A DNA stretch of 64,000 bases. It comes from Pseudomonas hamedanensis. Its GTDB lineage: Bacteria; Pseudomonadota; Gammaproteobacteria; Pseudomonadales; Pseudomonadaceae. Shown piece after piece: positions 1-9,028 of this stretch; the stretch's first letter is position 1; every line of letters begins with the position of its first letter. The notes under the pieces are model-generated. The model saw only the letters and a program-made list of their open reading frames with translations. It did not search any database and had not been told where the DNA came from. The position numbers and the translations under genes are program-made. The DNA lies in NCBI RefSeq assembly GCF_014268595.2, contig NZ_CP077091.1:3746001-3810000 (forward strand), in the 5' to 3' direction.

Positions 1-528
1 GTAAAAGAGAATTTCCGCGCCTTGCAGGGCCATGCTGCGCGCCGCTTCCGGAAACCACTGATCCCAGCAAATGCCCACGCCGATTTTCGCGTAACGGGTA
101 TTCCACACCTTGAAACCGGTGTCACCCGGGTTGAAGTAATACTTTTCGTGATAACCCGGACCGTCCGGAATGTGGCTTTTACGATAAATACCGAGGTTGC
201 TGCCGTCGGCGTCGATGATCGCGATGCTGTTGAAACGCGCGCGCCCAGCCAATTCGTAGAAGCTGATCGGCAGCACCACTTGCAGCTCTTTGGCGATGGC
301 CTGGAAGTGCTTGATCGCCGGGTTGTCCTCGACCGGGGTCGCCAGTTGCAGGTAATCCGGATTCGGCTTCTGGCAAAAGTACGGCGCCTCGAACAGTTCC
401 TGAATCAGGATGATCTGCGCGCCTTCGGCGGCGGCTTCGCGGACCAGTCTTTCAGCGGTTGCGAGGTTGGCTTGCAGATCCCAGGAACAGGCCATCTGCG
501 TGGCGGCGACGGTAACGATACGGCTCAT
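1..528 (-). CDS. aguB: N-carbamoylputrescine amidase, 3' end cut by window edge
   Basis: The first 176 residues of a carbon-nitrogen (nitrilase superfamily) hydrolase. It hydrolyses N-carbamoylputrescine to putrescine, CO2 and ammonia in the agmatine deiminase route of polyamine synthesis in the cytoplasm. Visible: the N-terminus MSRIVTVAATQMACSWD, the catalytic Glu in LIQELFEAPYFC, the Lys in YRKSHIPDGPGYHEKYYF, and the Cys context GVGICWDQWFPEAAR. The order E-K-C and the PDGPGYHEKYYF stretch are typical of AguB rather than of other nitrilases. The ATG at 526-528 is preceded by GGAGAT. The remaining third of the gene, and any aguA neighbour, lie outside the window. Confidence 0.9.
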   Translation of the reverse strand, partial: MSRIVTVAATQMACSWDLQANLATAERLVREAAAEGAQIILIQELFEAPYFCQKPNPDYLQLATPVEDNPAIKHFQAIAKELQVVLPISFYELAGRARFNSIAIIDADGSNLGIYRKSHIPDGPGYHEKYYFNPGDTGFKVWNTRYAKIGVGICWDQWFPEAARSMALQGAEILFY

Positions 529-830
529 GAATCATCTCCGGGCAAGTGCTTTGACAGTCGGAAAGTCGACCGAAAAGGAAACGCGCGCACCGGAATGAAA
601 CCGCCATGCCGGAGCAATGGCGACTTTATAGCCGATAAATATCTGGTTTAGAAGCGCTACGAGAGCGCTCCATCTGAAAATAATTAAATTAAGCCGATAA
701 AAATCGATAATTCACTGCAAAATAAATGTGGGAGCGGGCTTGCTCGCGAATGCAGTGTGTCAGCCACCCAAGGTGGGACGGACGCACCGCATTCGCGAGC
801 AAGCCCGCTCCCACAAGGGATTTGCGGTGT
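529..830. other. Intergenic gap with AT-rich promoter region and a REP pair
   Basis: A 302-bp gap with no convincing gene. The part next to aguB (about 655-725) is AT-rich against the GC-rich surroundings and probably carries the aguB promoter on the minus strand. The other part is the REP inverted repeat at 727-815, which lies beyond the 3' end of the fusion gene. Confidence 0.6.
727..815. repeat. REP inverted pair (GTGGGAGCGGGCTTGCTCGCGAA type)
   Basis: Two inverted copies of TGTGGGAGCGGGCTTGCTCG plus CGAATGC enclose a spacer of about 35 bp. This is the classic intergenic palindrome of fluorescent pseudomonads. It lies downstream of the fusion gene stop, where it may act as an mRNA-stabilising or terminating hairpin. 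Confidence 0.9.
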
Positions 831-3743
831 TTACAACCCTTCGGTCAGCACCCGATCCAGCATATCGACGAAGAAGTCCACACTCTGGCGCGACGTCACC
901 ATCGGCGGTTTGATCTTGAGAATATTCAGGTCATCGCCGGTCGGCTGCATGAAAATCCCCAGCTCACGCAGGCGATCGCACAGCAATGCAGTCTCTGCGG
1001 TCGCCGGTTCCAGCGTCTCGCGGTTGCGGACCAATTCAAGCCCGAGGTAGAACCCGGAACCATGCACCGCGCCCACCAGCGGATGTTTATCGATCAAGGC
1101 CTCGAGTCGCGCCTTGAAGTGACCGCCCACCGCCTGCGCGTTTTCCCAGAGTTTTTCTTCCTCCATGACATCCAGCACCGCCATGCCGATCTGACAACTC
1201 ACCGGGCTGCCGCCGGCTGACGAGAAGAAATAACCCTCGGCTTCCAGCGCCTCGGCGATTTCCCGGCGGGTGATCACCGCACCCAGCGGCTGGCCGTTGC
1301 CCATGCCTTTGGCCATGGTGATGATGTCCGGCACCACGCCTTGATCTTCGAAGCCCCAGAAAAACTTGCCCATGCGCCCGTAACCGACCTGCACCTCATC
1401 GGCGATGCACACGCCGCCCTGCGCACGTACTAACGCGTAGACCTGTTGCAGATAGCCCGGCGGCAGCGAGATACCGCCCGCGTTGCCATAAACCGGTTCG
1501 CAGATGAAGCCGGCCAGTTGGCGTTTGTGTTCAGCGAGTTTGTGCAAATGATGCTCGACGCTGCGCACGTAATCCGGCGCCGAGTCCGGGCCGCGGAATT
1601 CACCGCGATAGGTATTCGGCGCAGTCACCGGATGTACCCAGTCCGGGCGGCTTTCCAGCGCTTTCGGATTGTCGGCGATCGATGTCGACACCGCATCGGC
1701 GCCAACCGTCCAGCCGTGATAGGCCTCCAGCACGCTGATGATGTCGCGACCGCCGCTGTAGGCCCACGCCAGGCGAATCGCCAGATCGTTGGCCTCGCTG
1801 CCACTGTTGACGAGGAACACTCGATCCATGCCCGCCGGCGCCAGTTTGAGCAGGCGCTCGGAGAACTCCGCGACCGCGGCGTAGTTGAAGCGCGAGTTGG
1901 TATTGAGCAGCGACCACTGACGCGCCGCGACCGCGGCCATGCGCGGATGACCGTGACCGAGCACCGCGACGTTGTTAAGCATGTCGAGGTACGAACGGCC
2001 CTGCATATCGATCAGGTGATTGCGCCAGCCGCGTTCGATGCGCGGCGGGTCAACGTAATAGTGTTTTTGCGTGCGGGCGAAACTGGCCGCGCGACGCTCC
2101 AGCACGGTTTTTCCGTCCAGCTCCGGTTCGGCATCGCAGGCCAGTCCCAGCAGCGCTGCCGGCGACGGACACAAGGCCTGCCACGCAGGCGCACGCGAGG
2201 GTATGCAGAACAACGGCGCGTCGAGGTGTTCGCCCCGGCACAATTGCACGCGCAACGGCCCGCTGATTTCACCCAGCGCCTGCCCTTTGTCGAGCGCCGT
2301 GCCGCTGGGCAGATGGGTCGTGACGCCCCACAGGCGAACGTTCAGTTGCGCACCGTTGAGTTGCACCGCGCCGTCACCTGCTGACTGCAGCACTCCGGCA
2401 AACGGCGCTGCCACAGCGGTGCGATGGGGCACGTGCAATTCGACATGCAGCGCGAAGGTGTCCGGCTCTTCAGCGCTGTCGGCACGGGTACGCGACAACC
2501 GGTATTGGCCGTAACGGCTTGCCGCCAGGCCATGGGCAGCGGCCGCTTCAGCCAGCAGGCGCTGATCGATGCCCGCCTGCTCCCAGTTGCCAGCCTCGAA
2601 ATGCGGACTGAGCACGCCCAGGTCGATCAAAGCGAATTCACGTCCCACCAGGCTCGGCAGCAGCGGCGCAAACCCATCGCTGTCGATGGCGGGCAAGGCG
2701 TAACCGACGGCGTCGAGAATCGCCGCTTCCATCAGTGCCAACGGCACGGAAGTGGCCACGCGGAAAATCTCCCATTCGTGGCTGAGATTGTCACGACTGT
2801 AAATGTTGCCAGGATCGATGCTGACCTGCTGCTCGCCACTGAGCACCAGCACCGCTGCCCGCGCCACGATCAATGGCCACAAGGCTTGCAGCTCTTCGTA
2901 CTGCAACGGGTTGGCGGCATGATAGGCCTTGACTGCCGGCAGGATCACAAACGGATCGCCATCGGCGTGATGCAGCAAAGCGGCGCAAGTCACCGACAAA
3001 TCCGTGATGCGCCAGGTGCGCACCAGATCGCCGAAATCGATCACTCCCTGCAATTGCCAATGACGCTGGGCATCCCGCTGCCAGACGACATTGTCGTCAG
3101 TGATATCCATGTGAATTGCCTGCACCGGCAGTGTGTCCAGCAGCGGCTGCAAACGGCGCTCGGCCTGCTCGGCCGCAGCGCTGATCGATGCGCGTTGCGA
3201 CGCGTCCGTGATCACTGGCAGCAGATGCTGGATCAACGCATTGGCGTGACGCGCGTCCCATTGCAAGGTGCGCTCAAGACCCGGGTGGTCAAAGGCTGCC
3301 AATGCCAGGTCCATCTCACCGCAGAGCCGGCCAAAACCGGCTACCACCTCATGGCCCAGATGATTGAAATCGGTCAGCGGCTGGCCGTCAATGTACTCCA
3401 GCAGCCGCACGTGCACCGCTGCGCCATCGGCTTGCAATGACAACAGATCTTCGCCGTTATTGGCCGTAATCACGCCGGGCACCCTGATCGAAGAATGCTC
3501 GGCGAGGTACTTGAGGCCGGCATGCTGGGCTTGCAGCTCCACCAAGGCGTAATCGCCACGACAGATTTTCAGCACGAAGCGCCCGCGTGCGCTGTCGAGG
3601 CGATAGTTCAGATCCTGCTGGCTGCCCAGTGCCCGCAACGTGCCGCTGAGACCGTAATGTTCGTGCAGCCATTGCAGCGCCTGGGCTTCTGAAACCTGAG
3701 GAGCGGGCAAACTGGCGCGATGAATCAACGTGGCGAGCGGCAT
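831..3743 (-). CDS. Three-part protein: APH-like kinase, M23/lipoyl-like middle, class-III PLP aminotransferase-fold enzyme
   Basis: A 970-residue fusion. Residues 25-330 form an aminoglycoside-phosphotransferase-type kinase with Lys59 in FVLKI, the catalytic loop HMDITDDN (H211, D213, N218) and the metal-binding IDFGD (D236). Residues about 430-510 look like an M23/biotinyl-type beta domain (HLPSGTALDKGQALGEI) with no obvious metal pair. Residues 545-970 are a class-III PLP enzyme with D782 in ADEV and the PLP lysine K812 in MAKGMGNGQPLG. Known relatives are vertebrate hydroxylysine kinase and the AGXT2L ammoniophospholyases, which act in sequence; bacterial fusions of the two activities are known. 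I infer a protein that phosphorylates an amino alcohol and then eliminates ammonia and phosphate. A plain transaminase remains possible. The start follows AGGGG. Confidence 0.82.
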   Translation of the reverse strand: MPLATLIHRASLPAPQVSEAQALQWLHEHYGLSGTLRALGSQQDLNYRLDSARGRFVLKICRGDYALVELQAQHAGLKYLAEHSSIRVPGVITANNGEDLLSLQADGAAVHVRLLEYIDGQPLTDFNHLGHEVVAGFGRLCGEMDLALAAFDHPGLERTLQWDARHANALIQHLLPVITDASQRASISAAAEQAERRLQPLLDTLPVQAIHMDITDDNVVWQRDAQRHWQLQGVIDFGDLVRTWRITDLSVTCAALLHHADGDPFVILPAVKAYHAANPLQYEELQALWPLIVARAAVLVLSGEQQVSIDPGNIYSRDNLSHEWEIFRVATSVPLALMEAAILDAVGYALPAIDSDGFAPLLPSLVGREFALIDLGVLSPHFEAGNWEQAGIDQRLLAEAAAAHGLAASRYGQYRLSRTRADSAEEPDTFALHVELHVPHRTAVAAPFAGVLQSAGDGAVQLNGAQLNVRLWGVTTHLPSGTALDKGQALGEISGPLRVQLCRGEHLDAPLFCIPSRAPAWQALCPSPAALLGLACDAEPELDGKTVLERRAASFARTQKHYYVDPPRIERGWRNHLIDMQGRSYLDMLNNVAVLGHGHPRMAAVAARQWSLLNTNSRFNYAAVAEFSERLLKLAPAGMDRVFLVNSGSEANDLAIRLAWAYSGGRDIISVLEAYHGWTVGADAVSTSIADNPKALESRPDWVHPVTAPNTYRGEFRGPDSAPDYVRSVEHHLHKLAEHKRQLAGFICEPVYGNAGGISLPPGYLQQVYALVRAQGGVCIADEVQVGYGRMGKFFWGFEDQGVVPDIITMAKGMGNGQPLGAVITRREIAEALEAEGYFFSSAGGSPVSCQIGMAVLDVMEEEKLWENAQAVGGHFKARLEALIDKHPLVGAVHGSGFYLGLELVRNRETLEPATAETALLCDRLRELGIFMQPTGDDLNILKIKPPMVTSRQSVDFFVDMLDRVLTEGL

Positions 3744-3904
3744 GAAACGACCCCTGAAATTTTATTAGGCGCTTATATCGCCATTGCCTCGGTCGTTACG
3801 CAACCCCCAGGCGCGTGCAGACCGGTATTTCCACCCGACGCTCGCACCCTTCGGCACTTTGCGCAAGAATGTCGCCCATTCACACCCTATCAATGGAAAC
3901 TCTC
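3744..3904. promoter_or_regulatory. Divergent intergenic region between the fusion gene and rfbC
   Basis: 161 bp separate two divergently transcribed genes, so it must hold both promoters. I see no clear -35/-10 pair or operator that I would defend. Confidence 0.35.
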
Positions 3905-4450
3905 ATGAATGTAATCACCACCGATCTGCCCGGTGTTCTGATCATCGAACCCAAGGTTTTCGGCGACGAGCGCGGTTTTTTCTACGAGAGCTTCAACGCC
4001 AGGGCGTTCCAGGAAGCGACCGGTCTGGATACCCAATTCGTTCAAGACAACCACTCTCGTTCGCAAAAAGGCGTGTTGCGTGGCCTGCATTACCAACTGC
4101 AAAACACTCAGGGCAAACTGGTCCGCGTGACCGTCGGTGAAGTGCTTGACGTGGCTGTGGACATCCGCCGCAGCTCGCCGCATTTCGGCAAGTCGGTGAC
4201 GGTGCGTCTTTCCGCTGAGAATCACCGTCAGTTGTGGATACCGGAAGGCTTCGCCCATGGTTTCGTGGTCCTGAGCGAGTTCGCAGAATTCCTCTACAAG
4301 ACCACCAACTACTACGACCCGTCTTCCGAGCGCAGCATTCGCTGGGATGACCCAGCGCTGGGCATCGACTGGCAACTGGACGAAGCGCCGAAGCTGTCGG
4401 CCAAGGATGCGGCTGCCGCGCTGCTCAAGGACGCTGACGTCTTCGCTTGA
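3905..4450 (+). CDS. rfbC: dTDP-4-dehydrorhamnose 3,5-epimerase
   Basis: A 181-residue cupin enzyme that epimerises C3 and C5 of dTDP-4-dehydro-6-deoxyglucose on the way to dTDP-L-rhamnose for cell-surface polysaccharide. Visible: FGDERGFFYESFN near the N-terminus, the active-site stretch GVLRGLHYQ, and WIPEGFAHGFVVLSE. The ATG at 3905 is chosen because it gives the family N-terminus MNVITTDLPGVLIIEPKVFG and has GGAAAC upstream; an in-frame ATG at 3893 is possible. In P. aeruginosa, rmlC also precedes dctB. Here the rest of the rhamnose operon is absent from the upstream side. Confidence 0.93.
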   Translation: MNVITTDLPGVLIIEPKVFGDERGFFYESFNARAFQEATGLDTQFVQDNHSRSQKGVLRGLHYQLQNTQGKLVRVTVGEVLDVAVDIRRSSPHFGKSVTVRLSAENHRQLWIPEGFAHGFVVLSEFAEFLYKTTNYYDPSSERSIRWDDPALGIDWQLDEAPKLSAKDAAAALLKDADVFA

Positions 4451-4462
4451 GGCCGGGCATAA

Positions 4463-4484
4463 TGCGCCTGTCACCTCAGGCGCA
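4463..4484 (+). other. Intercistronic hairpin between rfbC and dctB
   Basis: An 8-bp stem (TGCGCCTG / CAGGCGCA) with a 6-nt loop in the 42-bp gap, ending 8 bases before the dctB start and with no U-tract. It may attenuate or limit readthrough from rfbC into dctB, and it sits where a strong ribosome-binding site would be expected. Confidence 0.4.
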
Positions 4485-4492
4485 ACCGGCTT

Positions 4493-6301
4493 ATGAAACC
4501 CACTCTCCCCCACAGACCCCGCTGGCGCAGCCTCGCGCTGCTGGCCCTGTGCCTGGCGCCACTGCTGTGGCCACTGGAACATCTAGCCGAGCGCTATTAC
4601 CGCAGCGAACTGGCCAGCCAGAACCGCCAGACCCTCGACCTCTATGTTGCCAACCTGCTGGGCACCCTGCACCGCTACGAAGTGTTGCCGCAGATCCTCG
4701 GCGACCTGCCGGCCCTGCGCGCTGTACTCGGAGCGCCTGATGACGGCGTTACCCAAGGCAACGCCAATCGTCTGTTGAACAACATCGCGGCGCAGACCGG
4801 CGCCGAAGTCATGTACCTGATGGACACTTCAGGCAAGACCCTGGCAGCGTCAAACTGGGACAAACGCGACAGCTTCGTCGGCCGCAATTTTTCCTTCCGG
4901 CCGTATTTCAGCGAAGCCATGGCCGGGCGCCTGGGGCGCTTTTTCGGGCTCGGCACCACCTCGGCCAAACGCGGCTACTTTTTCGCCGCGGCTGTGCGCA
5001 AGGGCGAAACGATCATCGGCGTACTGGTCATCAAGGTCGACCTCGACCACACCGAAAGCCTGTGGGGCAAAACCCCGGAACAGCTGCTGGTCACCGACCA
5101 CAACGGTGTGGTCATCCTGACCTCGCGCCCGGAATGGCGTTTTCGCGCAACCCGCACGCTGAGCGATGCCGAGCGTGCGGCGATCACCGCAATCCAGCCC
5201 TACCCGACCCGCGAACCACGGCCGCTCAACCTGAGTTCCGACGCCTGGCTGACACAGACCCACGACATCGCCGAAACCGGCTGGAGCGTCAGCATTCTCG
5301 CCCCGCGCACGCTGATCGATCGACCGGTGCGCACCGTTGTCGCGATCGGCGGCGCCACCCTGCTGGTGGTGATGCTGCTGGTGGGGTTGATGATGCAGCG
5401 TCGCCGCCATTATCTGGAGCGCATCGCCTTTGAAGCCAAGGCCCGCCGCGAGCTGGAAGGCCGGGTCGCCGAACGCACCAGCGATCTCGAAGGCCTCAAC
5501 CGCCGGTTGAAACAGGAAGTGCTGGAGCGCGAACAGGCGCAGCAGGAACTGGTGCGCGCTCAGGACGATCTGGTTCAGGCCGGCAAACTGTCGGCGCTGG
5601 GCACCATGTCCGCGAGCATCAGCCACGAACTCAATCAGCCGCTGGCGGCGATTCGCAGTTACGCGGAAAACGCCGAAGTGTTGCTTGATCATCAGCGCAC
5701 CGAAGACGCCCGCGGCAACCTTAAACTGATCAGCGAACTGACCGGGCGCATGGCCTCGATCATTGCCCACCTGCGCGCTTTCGCCCGCCGTGATCGCCAC
5801 GCCCCGGAAAGCGTCGCCCTGCAACCGGCGCTGGACGATGCGCTGGCGTTGCTGGCCAAACGTCGGCGCAGCATGGAAGTCGAACTGATCCGCGATCTGC
5901 CGGCCGCCACGCTCTGGGTCGAAGCCGGCGAGACGCGTCTGCGCCAGGTGCTCGGCAATCTGCTGGCCAACGCCCTCGACGCACTGACCGAAAAAGGCCC
6001 GCCGCGCAAACTCTGGCTGAGTGCCGAAGCCACCGCCGACGGCGTCAATCTGTACATTCGCGATAACGGCCCGGGGTTCTGCATGGAAGCCCTGGGGCGC
6101 GCCAGCGAGCCCTTTTACACCACCAAGACGCGCACCCAGGGCCTGGGTCTGGGCCTGGCCATCTGTGAAACCCTGATGCGCGCCTTTGGCGGTGAACTGT
6201 CGTTCGCCAACCACAAACAAGGCGGCGCCCTGATCACCCTGCGCCTGCGCGCCGGCGCACCCGGGGTCAGCCTGCAACCGTCCGAGGACCGAAGTGCATG
6301 A
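4493..6301 (+). CDS. dctB: C4-dicarboxylate sensor histidine kinase
   Basis: A 602-residue inner-membrane sensor kinase for succinate, fumarate and malate. One N-terminal transmembrane segment (about 13-30) and a second (about 281-300) bracket a periplasmic double-PAS-type sensor with the DctB signature RNFSFRPYFSEAM and GTTSAKRGYFFA. A coiled coil (about 310-365) leads to the dimerisation box SALGTMSASISHELNQPLAA, phosphorylated at H378, and an ATPase domain with GLGLGLAICETL. The stop overlaps the dctD start as ATGA, so the two are translationally coupled. Confidence 0.93.
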   Translation: MKPTLPHRPRWRSLALLALCLAPLLWPLEHLAERYYRSELASQNRQTLDLYVANLLGTLHRYEVLPQILGDLPALRAVLGAPDDGVTQGNANRLLNNIAAQTGAEVMYLMDTSGKTLAASNWDKRDSFVGRNFSFRPYFSEAMAGRLGRFFGLGTTSAKRGYFFAAAVRKGETIIGVLVIKVDLDHTESLWGKTPEQLLVTDHNGVVILTSRPEWRFRATRTLSDAERAAITAIQPYPTREPRPLNLSSDAWLTQTHDIAETGWSVSILAPRTLIDRPVRTVVAIGGATLLVVMLLVGLMMQRRRHYLERIAFEAKARRELEGRVAERTSDLEGLNRRLKQEVLEREQAQQELVRAQDDLVQAGKLSALGTMSASISHELNQPLAAIRSYAENAEVLLDHQRTEDARGNLKLISELTGRMASIIAHLRAFARRDRHAPESVALQPALDDALALLAKRRRSMEVELIRDLPAATLWVEAGETRLRQVLGNLLANALDALTEKGPPRKLWLSAEATADGVNLYIRDNGPGFCMEALGRASEPFYTTKTRTQGLGLGLAICETLMRAFGGELSFANHKQGGALITLRLRAGAPGVSLQPSEDRSA

Positions 6302-7683
6302 CCATCGACAATCGCATTCAGGTGGTGCTGATCGACGACGATCCACATCTGCGCCAGGCCCTCGGCCAGACACTGGATCTGGCCGGTCTGAAAATCCTGC
6401 CGCTGTCCGAAGCCAAGGGCCTGGCCGCACAACTTGAGCGTGACTGGCCGGGCGTTGTGGTCAGCGACATTCGCATGCCGGGCATGGACGGCCTCGAACT
6501 GCTCAGTGAATTGCACGCGCAGGATCCTGAGTTGCCGGTGCTGCTGATCACCGGCCACGGCGATGTGCCATTGGCGGTGCAGGCGATGCGCGCCGGCGCT
6601 TACGACTTTCTGGAAAAACCGTTTGCCAGCGATGCCCTGCTCGACAGCGTGCGCCGCGCCCTGTCGCTGCGCCGCCTGGTACTGGACAACCGCAGCCTGC
6701 GCCTGGCCCTCAGCGATCGCAACGAACTGAGTGCGCGGCTGGTCGGCCACTCGACGCCGATGCTGCGCCTGCGCGAGCAGATCGGCGCCCTGGCAGCGAC
6801 CAAGGCTGACGTGCTGATCCTCGGCGAAACCGGCGCCGGCAAAGAGGTCGTCGCCCGCGCACTGCACGACTTGTCGAGCCGCCGCAACGGCCCGTTCGTG
6901 GCGATCAACGCCGGCGCGCTGGCCGAGTCGGTGGTGGAAAGCGAACTGTTCGGTCACGAGCCCGGCGCATTCACCGGCGCGCAGAAGCGCCGAATCGGCA
7001 AATTCGAATTCGCCAATGGCGGCACGCTGTTTCTCGATGAAATCGAAAGCATGAGCATGGACGTGCAGGTCAAGCTGCTGCGCATGTTGCAGGAGCGCGT
7101 GGTCGAACGCCTGGGCGGCAACCAGTTGATCCCGCTGGACATCCGGGTCATCGCCGCCACCAAGGAAGACCTGCGTCAGGCCGCCGATCAAGGCCGTTTC
7201 CGCGCTGACTTGTATTACCGCCTCAACGTCGCGCCGCTGCGCATTCCGCCGCTGCGCGAGCGTGGCGAAGACGCGCTGATGCTGTTCCAGCATTACGCCG
7301 ATGAAGCCAGCGCCCGCCACGGCTTGCCGCCCCACGAACTGCAACCGGCACAACGTGCGTTGCTGCTGCGCCATACCTGGCCGGGCAACGTCCGCGAATT
7401 GCAGAATGCCGCGGAGCGCTTTGCCCTCGGCCTGGAACTGGCGCTGGACAACGGCGCTGCCGAAGGCCCTGGCGGCACGCCCGCCACGGTCATCCACGGC
7501 GGCCTCAGCGAGCAGGTGGAAAATTTCGAAAAGTCGTTGATTGCCGCAGAATTGGCACGCTCGCACAGCTCAGTGCGCAGCCTCGCGGAAGCGCTGGGTA
7601 TTCCTCGCAAAACCTTGCACGACAAGCTGCGCAAGCACGGCCTGAATTTTGGCGACAGCAGCCACGGGGAAGACAACGAATGA
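6298..7683 (+). CDS. dctD: C4-dicarboxylate sigma-54 response regulator
   Basis: A 461-residue NtrC-family activator. The receiver domain (1-125) has the acidic pocket LIDDDPH and phospho-acceptor D57 in VVSDIRMPGMDG. The AAA+ domain has Walker A GETGAGKE, the sigma-54 contact loop GAFTGA and Walker B FLDEIE, and a Fis-type helix-turn-helix lies at the C-terminus (SLAEALGIPRKTLHDKLRKH). Phosphorylated DctD activates sigma-54 promoters of dicarboxylate transporters; no transporter gene is in the window. It overlaps dctB and the following thioesterase gene by 4 nt each, which suggests one operon. Confidence 0.95.
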   Translation: MTIDNRIQVVLIDDDPHLRQALGQTLDLAGLKILPLSEAKGLAAQLERDWPGVVVSDIRMPGMDGLELLSELHAQDPELPVLLITGHGDVPLAVQAMRAGAYDFLEKPFASDALLDSVRRALSLRRLVLDNRSLRLALSDRNELSARLVGHSTPMLRLREQIGALAATKADVLILGETGAGKEVVARALHDLSSRRNGPFVAINAGALAESVVESELFGHEPGAFTGAQKRRIGKFEFANGGTLFLDEIESMSMDVQVKLLRMLQERVVERLGGNQLIPLDIRVIAATKEDLRQAADQGRFRADLYYRLNVAPLRIPPLRERGEDALMLFQHYADEASARHGLPPHELQPAQRALLLRHTWPGNVRELQNAAERFALGLELALDNGAAEGPGGTPATVIHGGLSEQVENFEKSLIAAELARSHSSVRSLAEALGIPRKTLHDKLRKHGLNFGDSSHGEDNE

Positions 7684-8135
7684 GCAGCGAAAGGGAATAT
7701 CTGCAAACGGTGCTGCATCACGACATTCCGCTGACCGCCGAGATGGGTCTTGAGGTGCTTGAATGGCGTGAGCAGCAATTGAGCCTGCGCTTGCCGCTTG
7801 CGCCCAACGTCAATCACAAGAGCACCATGTTTGGCGGCAGCCTGTACTGCGGCGCGGTGCTGGCGGGTTGGGGCTGGCTGCATCTGCGCTTGAAAGAAGA
7901 AGGGATTGAAGACGGACACATCGTGATTCAAGAAGGGCAGATCCATTATCCGCTCCCTGTGACGGGCGACGCCGTGGCGATTTGTCCAGCACCGGAGGCA
8001 GCGGTATGGAAGCGGTTTGTGGCGATGTATCGGCGTTATGGCCGGGCGAGGTTGGCGCTCGATACGCGGATTGTGAATGCGGGAACTGCAGACGATGCGG
8101 TGAGGTTTACCGGGCAGTACGTTTTGCACCGTTGA
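7680..8135 (+). CDS. Hotdog-fold thioesterase domain protein (YiiD C-terminal type)
   Basis: A 151-residue protein resembling the C-terminal thioesterase domain of YiiD. The helix region NHKSTMFGGSLYCGAVLAGWGW fits the central hotdog helix, and QEGQIHYPLPVTGDAVAI is the following strand pair. Its substrate is unknown. The start overlaps the dctD stop as ATGA, so it is probably co-translated with dctBD, although a link to dicarboxylate transport is not obvious. Confidence 0.75.
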   Translation: MSSEREYLQTVLHHDIPLTAEMGLEVLEWREQQLSLRLPLAPNVNHKSTMFGGSLYCGAVLAGWGWLHLRLKEEGIEDGHIVIQEGQIHYPLPVTGDAVAICPAPEAAVWKRFVAMYRRYGRARLALDTRIVNAGTADDAVRFTGQYVLHR

Positions 8136-8141
8136 GGCAAA

Positions 8142-8178
8142 AGATCGTCCGAAGGCTCGGGCCGCGTTCGGACGATCT
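8142..8178. terminator. Strong hairpin between convergent genes
   Basis: AGATCGTCCGAA (8142-8153) and TTCGGACGATCT (8167-8178) form a perfect 12-bp stem around a 13-nt loop. It lies in the gap between the thioesterase gene and the oppositely oriented cysQ. There is no long T-run, so it could be a weak bidirectional terminator or an mRNA 3'-end stabiliser. Confidence 0.5.
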
Positions 8179-8185
8179 GTTGATC

Positions 8186-9028
8186 TCAGGAGCGAGCCAG
8201 CTCCAACAACCGCGCGCGCCATGCAGCCTTCGCCGGCAATGCCAGAAAGAACTCGTTCAACAACGATTCACGCGCCGGGTAACAAAACGCTTCACCGTTC
8301 AGATCCAGCACCTCGCCCCCCGCCCCTTCCAGAACGCCCTGCGCCGCCGCCGTGTCCCACTGCGAGGTCGGCGCCAGTCGCGGATAGCAATCGGCAGCCC
8401 CTTCGGCCAGCAAACAAAACTTCAACGAGCTGCCGATATTCGCCAGTTGCAGCTCACCGAGACTTGCGCTCAACCCCGCCAGCAGACGCTCTTGCTCGGC
8501 ACTGGAATGCCGGCGGCTGGCGACCACTGTGAACGCTTCTCCCGGCCCCGGGACATCGCGCACCTGGATCGCGACCGGCGTGGCGCCCTTGTCGCCGCGC
8601 CAGGCACCGAGCCCGGCACCGCCAACGTAAAAACGACCGCTGGTCGGCATCGTCACCACGCCAAACACCACTCGGCCATTTTCGATCAGCGCGATGTTGA
8701 CGGTAAATTCTTCGCTGCCGCTGATGAATTCCTTGGTGCCGTCCAGCGGATCGACCAGCCACCAGCGCTGCCATCCGGCGCGAACGCTTTGCGGGATATT
8801 GGCGTCTTCTTCGGATAACACGGGAATGCTCGGATCCAGCGCTGTCAGGCCGGCAACGATGATGTGGTGCGCAGCCATGTCGGCAGCCGTCACCGGCGAA
8901 TCATCGGCCTTGGCCGTCACTTCAACACCGGCGCGCCAGAACGGCAAAATCGCCTCGCCGGACTGCAAGGCCAGTTGCACCACGGGTGCCATCAGGGGAT
9001 GGGGGAAATTCATCGACGTCTCACTCAT
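8186..9028 (-). CDS. cysQ: 3'(2'),5'-bisphosphate nucleotidase
   Basis: A 280-residue inositol-monophosphatase-fold enzyme that removes the 3' phosphate from PAP, a by-product of sulfate assimilation and other PAPS-dependent reactions. Visible: LSEED with the metal-binding acids, VDPLDGTKEFISG (the DPxDGT motif), and SQWDTAAAQGVLEGAGGEV. The first ATG gives MSETSMNFPHP; a second ATG at 9013 is possible. The start region overlaps the nudE stop by 8 nt, so the two are probably one transcript. Confidence 0.92.
   Translation of the reverse strand: MSETSMNFPHPLMAPVVQLALQSGEAILPFWRAGVEVTAKADDSPVTAADMAAHHIIVAGLTALDPSIPVLSEEDANIPQSVRAGWQRWWLVDPLDGTKEFISGSEEFTVNIALIENGRVVFGVVTMPTSGRFYVGGAGLGAWRGDKGATPVAIQVRDVPGPGEAFTVVASRRHSSAEQERLLAGLSASLGELQLANIGSSLKFCLLAEGAADCYPRLAPTSQWDTAAAQGVLEGAGGEVLDLNGEAFCYPARESLLNEFFLALPAKAAWRARLLELARS

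Noticed and set aside
4850..6430. A 526-codon minus-strand open frame across dctB
   Set aside because: Mirror of dctB; composition and lack of motifs indicate no real gene.
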